Source: CAVWUA01 sp963758025 (GTDB lineage Bacteria > Planctomycetota > Planctomycetia > Isosphaerales > Isosphaeraceae). From it: 64,000 nucleotides of DNA. The notes beneath the pieces were generated by a model that was not told the origin of the DNA, did not search any database, and saw nothing but the letters and a program-made list of their open reading frames with translations. The stretch is from assembly GCA_963758025.1 (NCBI GenBank), contig CAVWUA010000031.1:1-64000 (forward strand), in the 5' to 3' direction. The position numbers and the translations under genes were made by a program. Below are positions 37,136 through 46,190 of the stretch, in pieces; position 1 is the stretch's first letter; each line of letters begins with the position of its first letter.

Positions 37136-39799
37136 ATGAGAGGTCAACGACCTCGGAACGTCCGACCGAAGAATCGATTCCGCCCCCTGGTGGGGGACCT
37201 GGAACCGCGCGTGGTCCTCAGTTCGATCGGGTTATCGTCAAGGCCGGGGTTGGCCGCGATTCAAGAGTGGAGGGCCCAGGCCGCCGCTCGCATTCAGGCG
37301 CGTACCGCCCATGGCGGAGCCGACCGATGGGCCGGCTGGGCGGCCCGGCATGGCGTGGGTAACAGCGGGGTGTTCACGTATCACAATGATACGTACCGCA
37401 GTGGCTGGTACTCGAACGAGACAACCCTGACGCCGCAGAACGTCAACCCCACGTCCTTCGGCAAACAATGGGGTTACTTCGTTGACGGCCACATGAACGC
37501 GCAGCCGTTGCATATCGCCAGGGTCCCGATTCAGGGCCGGTTGCACAACATCGTCATCGCCGCCACGGAGAACGATTCGGTCTATGCCTTCGACGCCGAC
37601 AACCCGCGCGGCGGGCCTCAGCACAACGGCGTCCTCTGGCAGACGAGCTTCGTCGATCCCTCCCGGGGCATCACGGCGGTCCCCGCGCAGGACCTCAACG
37701 AGGCGACCCTGACGCCGACCGTCGGCATCATCTCGACGCCGGTCTACGACCCGAACAGCGGGACGCTCTACGTCATCGCCGAGACCCGCGAGGCGGTGCC
37801 CAACTCCGAGGGCAGCGTGCCGGCGCACATCGTCTCCCGGCTCCACGCCCTGGACATCACGACGGGCCGGGACCGTCCCGGCAGCCCGGTTCTTATCGGC
37901 GACACGACCCAGGACCCGGCGACCGGCGCCTACATCAACAACACGCCCATCGCCTATGCGGGCCTCGGCTCCGAGAACGAGCAGGGCGTGATCCGGTTCA
38001 ATGCCGTCCGCCAGATCAACCGGCCCGGGCTGGTGCTGGACAGGAACGTGCCGGGTCATCCCGACGGCGCGATCATCGCCGCGTTCAGTGGGGTCGATGA
38101 GAACAGCCCGTATCACGGCTGGGTCGTCGGGTGGGACGCGAAGACTCTCCAGATGTTCTCCGTCTTCAACACCACGCCGTACGGCGACCACGGCGGCATC
38201 TGGTCCAGCGGCGCCGCCCCGGCTGTCGACCAGAACGGCGACCTGATCTTCTCGGTCGGCGACGGCCCGTTTAGCCTCTACACGAACAACATCCAGCCGG
38301 GGCCGACGGCCCTCGGCCAGGAGGCCAAGGGGCTGGGCTACGGCGGGATCACCAACAGCGCCGCCGTGGTCTTCCAGTATGACGAGCCCGGCCTGAGCCG
38401 CAGCCAGACGGGCGTGTTCTACAACGGCGTGTATCCGCACATCAACCCGATCGCCCCGAACGTCTCCGTCTCGGTCGGTGGCGGCGTCAGCTTCGCGGCG
38501 GGTGCCTCGACCCTCACGCAGCAACGACTCCATCCCTACAAGATCACGCTCGACTACGACGGGTCAACGCTCAAGGAGACGATCAAGGACACCGTCGACA
38601 ACACCGTCTTCACTCATACCTATACCAACATCAATTTTCCGGCCGCCGTCGGCTCCGATACCGCCTGGATCGGATTCACCGCCGGCACCGGCGGCCGCCG
38701 CACCGAGCAGAACGTCCTGGACTGGACCTACGGCACCAACGGCCAGACCGTGGTCGACCATTCCAACGGGTTCGCCAACCACGGCGACCTGACGGCCAAC
38801 GGGGCGGCCGTGTTCGCCATGCCGGTCGTTCCCTCGCCGGCACAGGGGAACATGCCGCTTCCCACCACGGCGGCCCAACTCGTCCCCGGTGACGGTCGGG
38901 CGGACCAGGCCGGCTCGGTGTTCACCAATCAGCGGGTGAACATCACGAACTTCCACACCGAGTTCACCATCCTGCTGCACACCGGCAGCGAGCCGCCCGG
39001 CGAAGGGATGACCTTCACCATGCAGGCCCAGCAAGGGCATCCGTCCCGCCCCAACTACGGGGACACCGTTCTCCGGCTGTCACCGACTCCGGGCATGATG
39101 ACGGTCAAGGACATCTTCGTTCCCCCCGACTTCCCGAAGCTCCAGTACAATCTCGACCTCGGCTCCGGTGGCGTGATGCTCTTCGACTTCCCGGGGACGG
39201 CCCACCCGCACATGGCGGTCATCACCGGCAAGGGGAACATCATCTACATCCTCGACCGCGACCACCTCGGCGGGGTCAACGGCCAACTCCAGGCCGTGCC
39301 GCTCGGCACGGATTACGGCGTCTGGGGCGCACCGGCTTACTTCAACGGGCAGATTTACTATCAGGACCAGAACGACGTTCTGAAGGCCTTCAAGTTCGTC
39401 CTCGACCCGACGACCAACACAATGGTGCTGACGCCGTCGCCGGTCAGTTCGGCCCTCCAGCGCATGCCCTACCCGAACATGACGCCGGCCGTTTCGTCGA
39501 ACGGGCCGAACAACGGGATCGTGTGGGCCGTCCAGGCCAACGGCAGCTCCGCCAAGATGCCGGCCATCCTGCACGCCTACGACGCCAACAACCTGAGCCA
39601 TGAACTATACGCCAGCAACCTGACCCCCAACGACCAGGCGGGAGGCGCGGTTAGCTTCGTCACGCCGATCATTGTCAACGGCAAGGTGTACTTCGGCACC
39701 CAAAACGAGCTCGACGTGTACGGGCTCGTCAATCGCTATCAGCAGCAACCCGGGGCGCGGTCCATGCACCGCCCGCTTCCACCGCGATTCCAACGCTGA
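37136..39799 (+). CDS. Large exported beta-propeller protein with an inserted lectin-like domain
   Basis: The 887-aa protein starts MRGQRPRNVRPKNRF and carries the export motif VGDLEPRVVLSS near residue 23. A PQQ/YVTN-like beta-propeller follows (NETTLTPQNVNPTSFGKQWG, NIVIAATENDSVYAFDADNP, VYDPNSGTLYVIAETREA). At about residues 392-632 a legume-lectin-like beta-sandwich interrupts one blade, with its halves in reversed order (see findings). The propeller resumes as NYGDTVLRLSPTPGMMTV and DLGSGGVMLFDFPG. The likely role is extracellular binding of a polymer or glycan. The start at 37136 has GGGAGAAGG upstream; in-frame starts at 37094 and 36902 are less likely. Confidence 0.75.
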   Translation: MRGQRPRNVRPKNRFRPLVGDLEPRVVLSSIGLSSRPGLAAIQEWRAQAAARIQARTAHGGADRWAGWAARHGVGNSGVFTYHNDTYRSGWYSNETTLTPQNVNPTSFGKQWGYFVDGHMNAQPLHIARVPIQGRLHNIVIAATENDSVYAFDADNPRGGPQHNGVLWQTSFVDPSRGITAVPAQDLNEATLTPTVGIISTPVYDPNSGTLYVIAETREAVPNSEGSVPAHIVSRLHALDITTGRDRPGSPVLIGDTTQDPATGAYINNTPIAYAGLGSENEQGVIRFNAVRQINRPGLVLDRNVPGHPDGAIIAAFSGVDENSPYHGWVVGWDAKTLQMFSVFNTTPYGDHGGIWSSGAAPAVDQNGDLIFSVGDGPFSLYTNNIQPGPTALGQEAKGLGYGGITNSAAVVFQYDEPGLSRSQTGVFYNGVYPHINPIAPNVSVSVGGGVSFAAGASTLTQQRLHPYKITLDYDGSTLKETIKDTVDNTVFTHTYTNINFPAAVGSDTAWIGFTAGTGGRRTEQNVLDWTYGTNGQTVVDHSNGFANHGDLTANGAAVFAMPVVPSPAQGNMPLPTTAAQLVPGDGRADQAGSVFTNQRVNITNFHTEFTILLHTGSEPPGEGMTFTMQAQQGHPSRPNYGDTVLRLSPTPGMMTVKDIFVPPDFPKLQYNLDLGSGGVMLFDFPGTAHPHMAVITGKGNIIYILDRDHLGGVNGQLQAVPLGTDYGVWGAPAYFNGQIYYQDQNDVLKAFKFVLDPTTNTMVLTPSPVSSALQRMPYPNMTPAVSSNGPNNGIVWAVQANGSSAKMPAILHAYDANNLSHELYASNLTPNDQAGGAVSFVTPIIVNGKVYFGTQNELDVYGLVNRYQQQPGARSMHRPLPPRFQR

Positions 39800-39838
39800 T
39801 CGAGCATCCCGGTTCGGTTACGAACCGTGTCCGATTCC

Positions 39839-39890
39839 GAGCCAGCCCGGGTCCATCCTCACCGATGGCCCCGGGCTGGCTCTTCTCCGC
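39839..39890 (+). terminator. Terminator hairpin after the beta-propeller gene
   Basis: A perfect 13-bp stem GAGCCAGCCCGGG / CCCGGGCTGGCTC with an 18-base loop is followed by TTCTCC. It lies 40 bases after the stop codon and just before repeat copy B. Confidence 0.7.
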
Positions 39891-40010
39891 TCATCACGGA
39901 TTTCGCGGCAGGTTCCGGACGCCCAGGTGTGGGTCGGCCAGGCTGAGAGGGCCACGGAGCGTCGCCTCGTCCGTCTTCAGCAGGGAAGGCATCATGCCGG
40001 CGGCCGACCG
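39882..40010. repeat. Direct repeat copy B flanking the surface-protein island
   Basis: The second copy of the ~130-bp repeat described at 33692-33822. Many differences between the copies fall at third positions of a minus-strand frame (LLKTDEATLRGPLSLAD here, LKTDEATPRGLLGLAD in copy A). This hints that the repeat derives from coding sequence or carries a short peptide. Confidence 0.75.
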
Positions 40011-40039
40011 TAAAGCTCTACGAACTCGAACCGACGAGG

Positions 40040-41561
40040 TCACGAGAGTCGTGGGCGGCATTCGTGAGCCCCTGTCGGTTCCGGGGCACGGGCGGCAGCC
40101 AGCGCCTCCAGCACCTTGGCGCTGCTGATGACGCCCGGGAGGCCCGCGCCGGGGTGTGTTCCCGCGCCGACGAAATAGAGCCCCTCCACGTCCTCGCTCT
40201 TGTTGTGCGGACGGAAGTACGCACTTTGCGTCAGGACTGGCTCGAACTGGAAGGCCGACCCCTGGTAGGCGTCGAGCTGCGTCTCGAAGTCCTTCGGCGT
40301 GAAGATCCGCTTCGTGACCAGGTGCTTGCGCAGGTTGGGAACGAGGTGGTCTTTCTCCAGGGAGGCGAGGATGCGGTCGGCGTAGTCTTCCCGGATCGTG
40401 TCCCAGTCCTGCCCGCCGCCGAGGTGCGGGACGGGACTGAGCACGTAGAAACTCTCGCAGCCAGGGGGGGCGAGGCTCGGGTCGGTGCGCGTCGGCGCGT
40501 GCAGGTAGAGCGAGAAATCGTCGGCGACGATCTTGCGGTCGAAGATGTCCCCGAGCAACCCCTCGTAGCGCGGGCCGAGAACGATCGTATGGTGGGGCAG
40601 GTGGGGGTATTGACGGTCCGTGCCGAAATAGATGACGAACAGCGACATCGCATACCGCATCCGTTCCAGCCGGCGGTCGGTCCACGTCCGGCGATGCTCC
40701 GGCTTGATCAGCTTGCGGTACGTGTTCGCCACGTCGCCGTTGGAGACGACGACATCGGCCGAGAGAACCTCGCCCGAGGCGAGCCGCACCCCCTGCACGT
40801 GACCGTTCTGAATCAGGATCTCCTCGACGCGGGAATTCAGACGAACCGCGCCGCCAATGTCCTCGAACAGCCGGACCAGCCCGCGTACCAGGGCCCCGGT
40901 GCCTCCCATCGCGAAGTGGACGCCCCAGGTCTTCTCCAGGTAGTGGATCATCGCGTAGATGGCCGACGACCGGAGCGGGTTGCCGCCGATCAAGAGCGGC
41001 TCGAATGAGAAGACTTGCCGCAAGGCCGGGTCCTTGATGAAGGACGAGACGCGGCGGAAGACCGACTGCTCGGCCCGCAGGCGGATCAGGTCGGGGGCGA
41101 CCTTGACCATCTCCCAGACGTTGTGGAACGAGTGAGCGGCCAGCTCGGTGAACGCCTTGTCGAAGATCCGCTCGCTGTATGCCAGGAACCGGCGATAGCC
41201 CGCCACGTCCTCCGGGTTGAACCGGGCGATCTCGGCTTCGAGCCGATCGTTCTCGCCGTAGTAGTTGAACTGGCGGCCGTCGGGGAACAGGATGCGGTAA
41301 AATGGGTCGCACGGAACGATCGTCACGTAGTCGTCGAGCGACCGCCCGGCAACCTCGGCCAGCTCGCGCAGGACAAACGGCACGGTGATGATCGTCGGGC
41401 CGGCGTCGAAGGTGAAGCCTTGATCCTCGTACACATAGGCGCGGCCGCCGGGTTTGTCGCGCATTTCGAGCAGGACCGTCCGATACCCCGCGCCTGGAGC
41501 CGGATCGCCGCGGCCAGGCCGCCGAATCCGCTGCCGATCACGAGGGCGGTCGGGGCGTCAT
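40040..41561 (-). CDS. crtI: Phytoene desaturase (CrtI family; frameshifts near the N-terminus)
   Basis: This FAD-dependent enzyme introduces double bonds into phytoene. The dinucleotide motif is VIGSGFGGLAAAIRLQARG, then MRDKPGGRAYVYEDQGFTFD and AGPTIITVP; the C-terminal signature is YFVGAGTHPGAGLPGVISSA. One G is missing from a run at 41486-41489 (plus C-run), giving RGYRTVLLEMRDKPGG when restored. Restoring one more C in the run next to the ATG at 41561 would give MTPPTALVIGSGFGG, a natural start. About 506 aa is normal. It follows crtE by about 50 bases. Confidence 0.85.
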
Positions 41562-41614
41562 TCGGATCGAGCGAGCGATTCAGAACGCATGATTCGACGC
41601 TCCGGGATGACCGT

Positions 41615-42767
41615 TCAGGGACAGCTTCGGCACGACGACCGGCATTCCGTCGACTGGGGTTGCCGCCGGATGCGCGGAGGCGGTTCGCCAGGATGGAACC
41701 AGTCGAGCAAGGCGGCGAACGCCCGCCGTTGCGCGGGGTCCAGCGGCGCGGTGCGCAGGACGTCAGCCGCCTGGTGCTGGAGTTCCCGCAGCCGATTCCG
41801 GCACTCGGGGATCGCCCCGCTGGCCCGGATCAGCCCGAGCAGGCGGCGCCGGCGGGCGATGCCGACCGGCTCGTTCAGCACGCGATTCAAGGCGCGGCGG
41901 CCTTCGGGGTCCAGTCGATGGTGGGCCGTCCAGAGCAGGAGCGTCCGCTTGCCGCCGTCGAGGTCGGGATGATCGCCATGCTCGGGATCGGCGTCGAGGG
42001 CCTCCAGATCATTGCGGATCTGGTAGCCCAGGCCGAGCAGGTCGCCGAACCGCCGCAAGGCCCGGCCGCACGACGCCGGCGCGCCGGCCAGGGTCGCCCC
42101 AGAACGACCACGGGACCGGAGACGCTGTACCGAGCGGTCTTGCGCAGGTAGGCTTCCAGGATCTGGTCCTCGCTCAGATCCCCCAGCGGACAATCGCCGT
42201 AGAGCACGTCGAGGGCCTCCCCCAGCCCGGTTTCCAGGAGCATCTCCGATACCAGGCGGTGCACGCGCCCCATGATGGCGTCGGTCAACCCCGCGCGTCC
42301 GAGCAGGCGCATGCCGAGCGCGAAGAGGATGTCCCCGGCCAGCAAGCCGAGATCGGCTGATGTCTTCTGGTCGGCCGGGTCGTCGGCATCGCGGCGGATC
42401 GCCTCGTGCAAGGTGGGGGCATCGCGGCGGAGGATGCTGCCGTCGATCAGGTCGTCATGCACGAGCATGAACGCGTGAAAAAGTTCCAGACACGCCGCCG
42501 CGTTGAGGACGGCCTTCGGCGGGTCGAGCCGATCGGCCAGGATGCGATACCCCACCAGGCAGAGCCGGGGGCGCAACCGCTTTCCGCCCCGGAGGACGAA
42601 TTCGGCGGTACGATCGTACAGCGGTCCCAGATGCGGATTCGCCGCATAACGCCGGCGTGCCTCCGCCAGGGTGTCCGAGAGTACCCGGTCGATCCGATCG
42701 CGGTCCTCGGCGGGGGAAAGCTGTTCGAGTCGCGAATCGCAGCGCGGTGGGGGGCGGTCGTGACCAC
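41615..42767 (-). CDS. crtE: Polyprenyl (probably geranylgeranyl) diphosphate synthase (frameshifts)
   Basis: It supplies the C20 precursor for crtB. GGKRLRPRLCLVGYR opens the fold, LVHDDLIDGS is the first Asp-rich motif (DDxxD) and GYQIRNDLEALD replaces the second. The frame shifts at a G-run (plus 42097-42100): adding one G gives VVVLGATLAGAPASCGRAL. Upstream, the frame is open through LEQLSPAEDRDRIDRVLSD but lacks a start. One missing C in the run at 42749-42754 would join it to a GTG at 42767. The product chain length is inferred from the crt context. Confidence 0.78.
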
Positions 42768-43060
42768 GGCGAGAGCCTCAATGGACCGTGTGACGCCGGC
42801 CGCGGGCGGTGCGGACCGGACCTCAATCTGGATTGTCTCATGTCGGACCGCGTGCGAATCGAGTGCCGCTCCGGCCCTTCACGTCTCGCAGCACATTGTA
42901 AGCCACCGGGTAGGGGGTTGGCGGATTTCGAGACCGATCCGCCCGGCTTCATGTTTCGTGTTGTCGAGATCTCCCGTGCTTCCGGGGTGACAATCGGTAT
43001 GATGATGGTATGGCTACGATGACGTTCGCCGCGGAACCCACAGGCTAATTGAGGCCCATC
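42768..43060. other. Divergent intergenic region between crtE and the selenoprotein gene
   Basis: About 290 bases with no family-like frame. TATGAT at about 43000 on the plus strand could be a -10 element for the downstream gene, but no matching -35 stands out. Confidence 0.3.
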
Positions 43061-43654
43061 ATGGCGCGCATCCGCTGGATCGGTGAATCCGAGGCGACCG
43101 GCGACATCGCGGCGGCCTATGCCGAGTGGTTCGTCCAGAATCCCGGTCGGCCGAAGATCCCCGACATTCTGAAGTGTTTCAGCCTCCGGCCCGACTTCTT
43201 CCGCGACGTGGTCGGCTTCTCCGACCGGGTGCACTTCCGCGACGGGCACCTGACGCGGCGGGTCAAGGAGATGATTGCCACGTATGTCTCGGCGTTGAAT
43301 CAGTGCCCTTACTGAATTGGTTCGCACGCGTACTTCCTGCAGTTGCAGGACCCCAACACCGATATTCGCATCCAGTTGGCTCAGGCCGATCGCGACGCCG
43401 CGCCTCTTTCGGAGGAGGAACGGGGGTTGCTCCGGTTCGTCGAGCTGGTCACGAAGCGCGCCTACAAGACGACCGATGCCGACGTCCAGGCACTTCGCGA
43501 CCTCGGCTGGACCGACCCGCAGATTGCCGAGTGCGTGTACATCACGGCCCTGTTCGCCTTCTTCAACCGTGTGGCCGATGCCTTCGGGCTGGAGGACCCG
43601 CGCTACTTCGACGGGCCGCCGCCTCAGGGGGTCGTCCCGAACGAGGAGTCATGA
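43061..43654 (+). CDS. CMD/AhpD-like peroxidase-related protein, candidate selenoprotein (in-frame TGA read as Sec85)
   Basis: The frame from ATG 43061 runs to TGA at 43313-43315 and, without any frame change, on to the stop at 43652-43654, giving 197 residues. Around the internal TGA the protein reads VSALNQCPY-U-IGSHAYFLQL. This is the CxxC-x3-H active site of carboxymuconolactone-decarboxylase/AhpD-type peroxidase-related proteins, with selenocysteine replacing the second Cys (CxxU). Both halves are family-like (RPDFFRDVVGFSDRVH; LGWTDPQIAECVYITALFAF). A SECIS-like hairpin follows the TGA at the right distance. The stop overlaps the pxpB start. A Cys-to-TGA sequencing error is the main alternative. 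Confidence 0.8.
43335..43350 (+). promoter_or_regulatory. Candidate bacterial SECIS element
   Basis: A perfect 6-bp stem TCCTGC / GCAGGA with the loop AGTT begins 19 bases after the TGA; the apical loop starts 25 bases after it. A small stem-loop with G in the first two loop positions at 16-37 bases is what known bacterial SECIS elements require. A lower pairing TTGG (43317-43320) with CCAA (43353-43356) could extend it. Confidence 0.6.
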
Positions 43655-44307
43655 TGCACACGCTCGCCCCCCTGGGTGATCGGGCGTGGCTCGCCCGGTT
43701 TGGGAACGAGGCCGAGGCCGCGGGATGGGCGTCCGCCGTGCGGGCGCAAGAGTGGCCCGGAGTCGTGGATGTCGTGGCGGCCTATGCGACAGCCGCCGTC
43801 TTCGCCGATCCCACACGAATTGACCTGGACGACCTGGAAGTCCGTCTTCGTGCCATCGAGCCTGACCTCTCGGGCAAGACCGCTGGGCGTTTAATCCACT
43901 TGCCGGTGCTCTACGATGGGGCGGATCGGGATGAGGTGGGCGAGCGTTGCGGGATAACGGCGGACGAGGTGATCGCGCGGCACGCCGGGCAGGAGTACCA
44001 CGTCTTCGCCATCGGATTTCTGCCGGGATTTCCCTACGCCGGCTATCTGCCCGAAGCCCTGAGCGGCCTGCCGCGCCGGACGTCGCCGAGGCCGAGGGTG
44101 CCGGCTGGGTCGGTGGCGATCGCGGGGCGGCAGACGGGGGTTTATCCGGAGGAATCGCCGGGGGGTTGGCTCCTGCTCGGACGAACCCCGCTACGGATCG
44201 TCGATCTCCAGCGCGGGCACTTCCCGATCCGTGCGGGGGACCGCCTCCGGTTCGTGCCGATCGGCGAGGATGAATTTGAGCGTTGCCGGGGAGAGCTCCT
44301 CTCGTGA
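43651..44307 (+). CDS. pxpB: 5-oxoprolinase subunit PxpB (KipI-like)
   Basis: With PxpA and PxpC it cleaves 5-oxoproline to glutamate using ATP. The KipI-type fold is seen in LAPLGDRAWLARFGNE, IHLPVLYDGADRDEVGERCG, the active-site region FAIGFLPGFPYAGYL, RVPAGSVAIAGRQTGVYPEE and SPGGWLLLGRTP. The 218-aa length is normal. The start overlaps the preceding stop (ATGATG at 43651), and the stop overlaps the pxpA GTG start. Confidence 0.9.
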   Translation: MMHTLAPLGDRAWLARFGNEAEAAGWASAVRAQEWPGVVDVVAAYATAAVFADPTRIDLDDLEVRLRAIEPDLSGKTAGRLIHLPVLYDGADRDEVGERCGITADEVIARHAGQEYHVFAIGFLPGFPYAGYLPEALSGLPRRTSPRPRVPAGSVAIAGRQTGVYPEESPGGWLLLGRTPLRIVDLQRGHFPIRAGDRLRFVPIGEDEFERCRGELLS

Positions 44308-45024
44308 ACTTGCCTCCCAAGCAGCAGACGATCGACCTGAATGCCGACCTCGGCGAGGGCTGCCCCTGGGATGTCCCCTTGCTGGAGCGAGTCACCTCGG
44401 CGAGCATTTCCTGTGGCGCCCATGCCGGGGACCGGGAAACGATCCTCGACACGCTTCGAGAGGCCGCCGCGCGAGGCGTGGTCGTCGGCGCGCATCCAGG
44501 CTACGCCGACCGTGAGGGGTTCGGCCGCCGCGCGCGAGTCGCTCGATCGCGCCGAGGTCGAGCGACTGGTGCGATCGCAGGTCGATTCCCTGGCCGAACT
44601 GGCCGAGCTGGCGGGCGTCTCGCTGCGGTTCGTCAAGCCACACGGTGCCCTGTACAACCAGGCGCAACGCGAGGAGGCAACGGCCTCCGGGGTGGTCGAT
44701 GCCGTGAAGGCTCTGCGGTTGCCGGTTCTCGGGCAGCCGGGGGGGCAGGTGGAAGCTCTCTGCCGAGCGGCCGGCGTGCGGTTCGTGGCCGAGGGGTTCG
44801 CCGATCGGCGTTACCAGGAGGACGGCCGGCTCGTGCCTCGGGGTGAGCCGGGGGCGATTCTCGACGATCCCGAGGAGATCGCCGCGCAGGTGCTCCGGCT
44901 CGTGAGGTCGGGGACAATCGACACCCTTTGCCTGCACGGCGACGACCCCCGCGCCGTTGCTCTGGCCGATCGGGTGCGCGAGGTCTTGAGGCAGGCGGGT
45001 ATCCCCTTGCGGAGCTTTGTCTGA
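44304..45024 (+). CDS. pxpA: 5-oxoprolinase subunit PxpA (LamB/YcsF family; one frameshift)
   Basis: The family signature is TIDLNADLGEGCPWDVPLLE, then SISCGAHAGD and GVVVGAHPGYADREGFGRR. The frame breaks at 44530-44537 (GCGCGC), where one extra C is likely; it continues as ESLDRAEVERLVRSQVDSLA, VKPHGALYNQA and FADRRYQEDGRLVPRGEPGA. About 239 aa is normal. The GTG start overlaps the pxpB stop (GTGA). Confidence 0.88.
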
Positions 45025-45025
45025 C

Positions 45026-46033
45026 GTGTCCCTGGTCGTGATTCATCCCGGTACACACGCCACGGTCCAGGACCTCGGGCGGTTCGGCTACCGGCAATGG
45101 GGCGTGCCGGTCGGCGGGGCGTTCGACGACTGGTCGCACGCCCTGGCCAACGCGCTCGTCGGGAACCCGGAGACGGCGGCGACGCTGGAATTGACCCTCC
45201 TCGGCGGCTCGTACCACGCGGAGAGTCCCCTGGCCCTGGCGCTGGCCGGGGCCGCGATGGATGCCCGGATTGAGCGCCGCGACGGGGGCCGCATCGACCT
45301 GAACCTGCCCCAGTCGTTCACGCTCCGCGAAGGGGACCGGCTCCGGCTCGGCGGTGCGCGCCGGGGCGCACGCACGTACCTCGCCACGCGGGGCGGCTGG
45401 CAGACGCCTCGCGTGCTGGAAAGCCGGTCGAGCGAGACTCCTTTGCAAGTTGGGGATCGCCTCGCCGCCTCGCACGGGACGATTCCCTCACGCCGGATTG
45501 CTTTCGAGATTTCACCGAGAAAAACGCGGAGATCACAAAGTGAACGGCAGAACGAGGATGAAGACATGGATTCCTTGCCAGAGGTGACGAGGGAACTCGG
45601 CGGCTCAGGCGAGGAACCGTTCCGCATCGTCGATGGCCCGGATGCGTGTGATCCGGCCCTCTGGAACGACCGTGTGTTTCGAGTCGGCGTACGTTGCGAC
45701 CGGATGGGATTACATCTGGAAGGACCGGCCCTGGAGGTCGCATCGCCACCCGATCGCGTCTCAGCTCCGGTGGCGCCGGGAGCCTTGCAGGTGGCGGGCG
45801 GAACGCTCCTGGTGCTCGGCGTGGCCTGCGGCACGATGGGGGGCTATCCACACGTCGCGCACGTCATCACGGCCGACCTTTCGCGTCTGGGGCAACTCCG
45901 CCCCGGTGACGCCGTCCGGTTTCAGAAAATCAACGTCGAGGAGGCCCGCCGGATCGACCGCGATGAGCGACGTCGGCGAGAGGCGTTCCTGCTCCTCGTG
46001 CGGACGGCGGCCCGCGACGTCCTCCCCACCTGA
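45026..46033 (+). CDS. pxpC: 5-oxoprolinase subunit PxpC (KipA-like)
   Basis: The third subunit of the ATP-dependent 5-oxoprolinase. VVIHPGTHATVQDLGRFGYR and PVGGAFDDWSHALANALVGN are typical of the N-terminal half, GYPHVAHVITADLSRLGQLR of the C-terminal half. I chose the GTG at 45026, just after the pxpA stop; a TTG at 45017 is possible. Between the halves lies an AT-richer, charged insert (FEISPRKTRRSQSERQNEDE) that looks like an in-frame repeat insertion. Despite this the frame is intact, with 335 aa. Confidence 0.85.
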   Translation: MSLVVIHPGTHATVQDLGRFGYRQWGVPVGGAFDDWSHALANALVGNPETAATLELTLLGGSYHAESPLALALAGAAMDARIERRDGGRIDLNLPQSFTLREGDRLRLGGARRGARTYLATRGGWQTPRVLESRSSETPLQVGDRLAASHGTIPSRRIAFEISPRKTRRSQSERQNEDEDMDSLPEVTRELGGSGEEPFRIVDGPDACDPALWNDRVFRVGVRCDRMGLHLEGPALEVASPPDRVSAPVAPGALQVAGGTLLVLGVACGTMGGYPHVAHVITADLSRLGQLRPGDAVRFQKINVEEARRIDRDERRRREAFLLLVRTAARDVLPT

Positions 46034-46190
46034 CGCCAAGGGAAGTGGGTGCTGGAAGCACCGGCAACTGAGGTTGTCCGATTGGCGGAAATCGGCTATT
46101 CCGTCGCGGGTGCATCGTTCGCCATTTCTTTCCGGGCTTTGCGCACGTCGTCCGGAAACCATCCCACACAGTCGAACGGAGAGACGGCCG

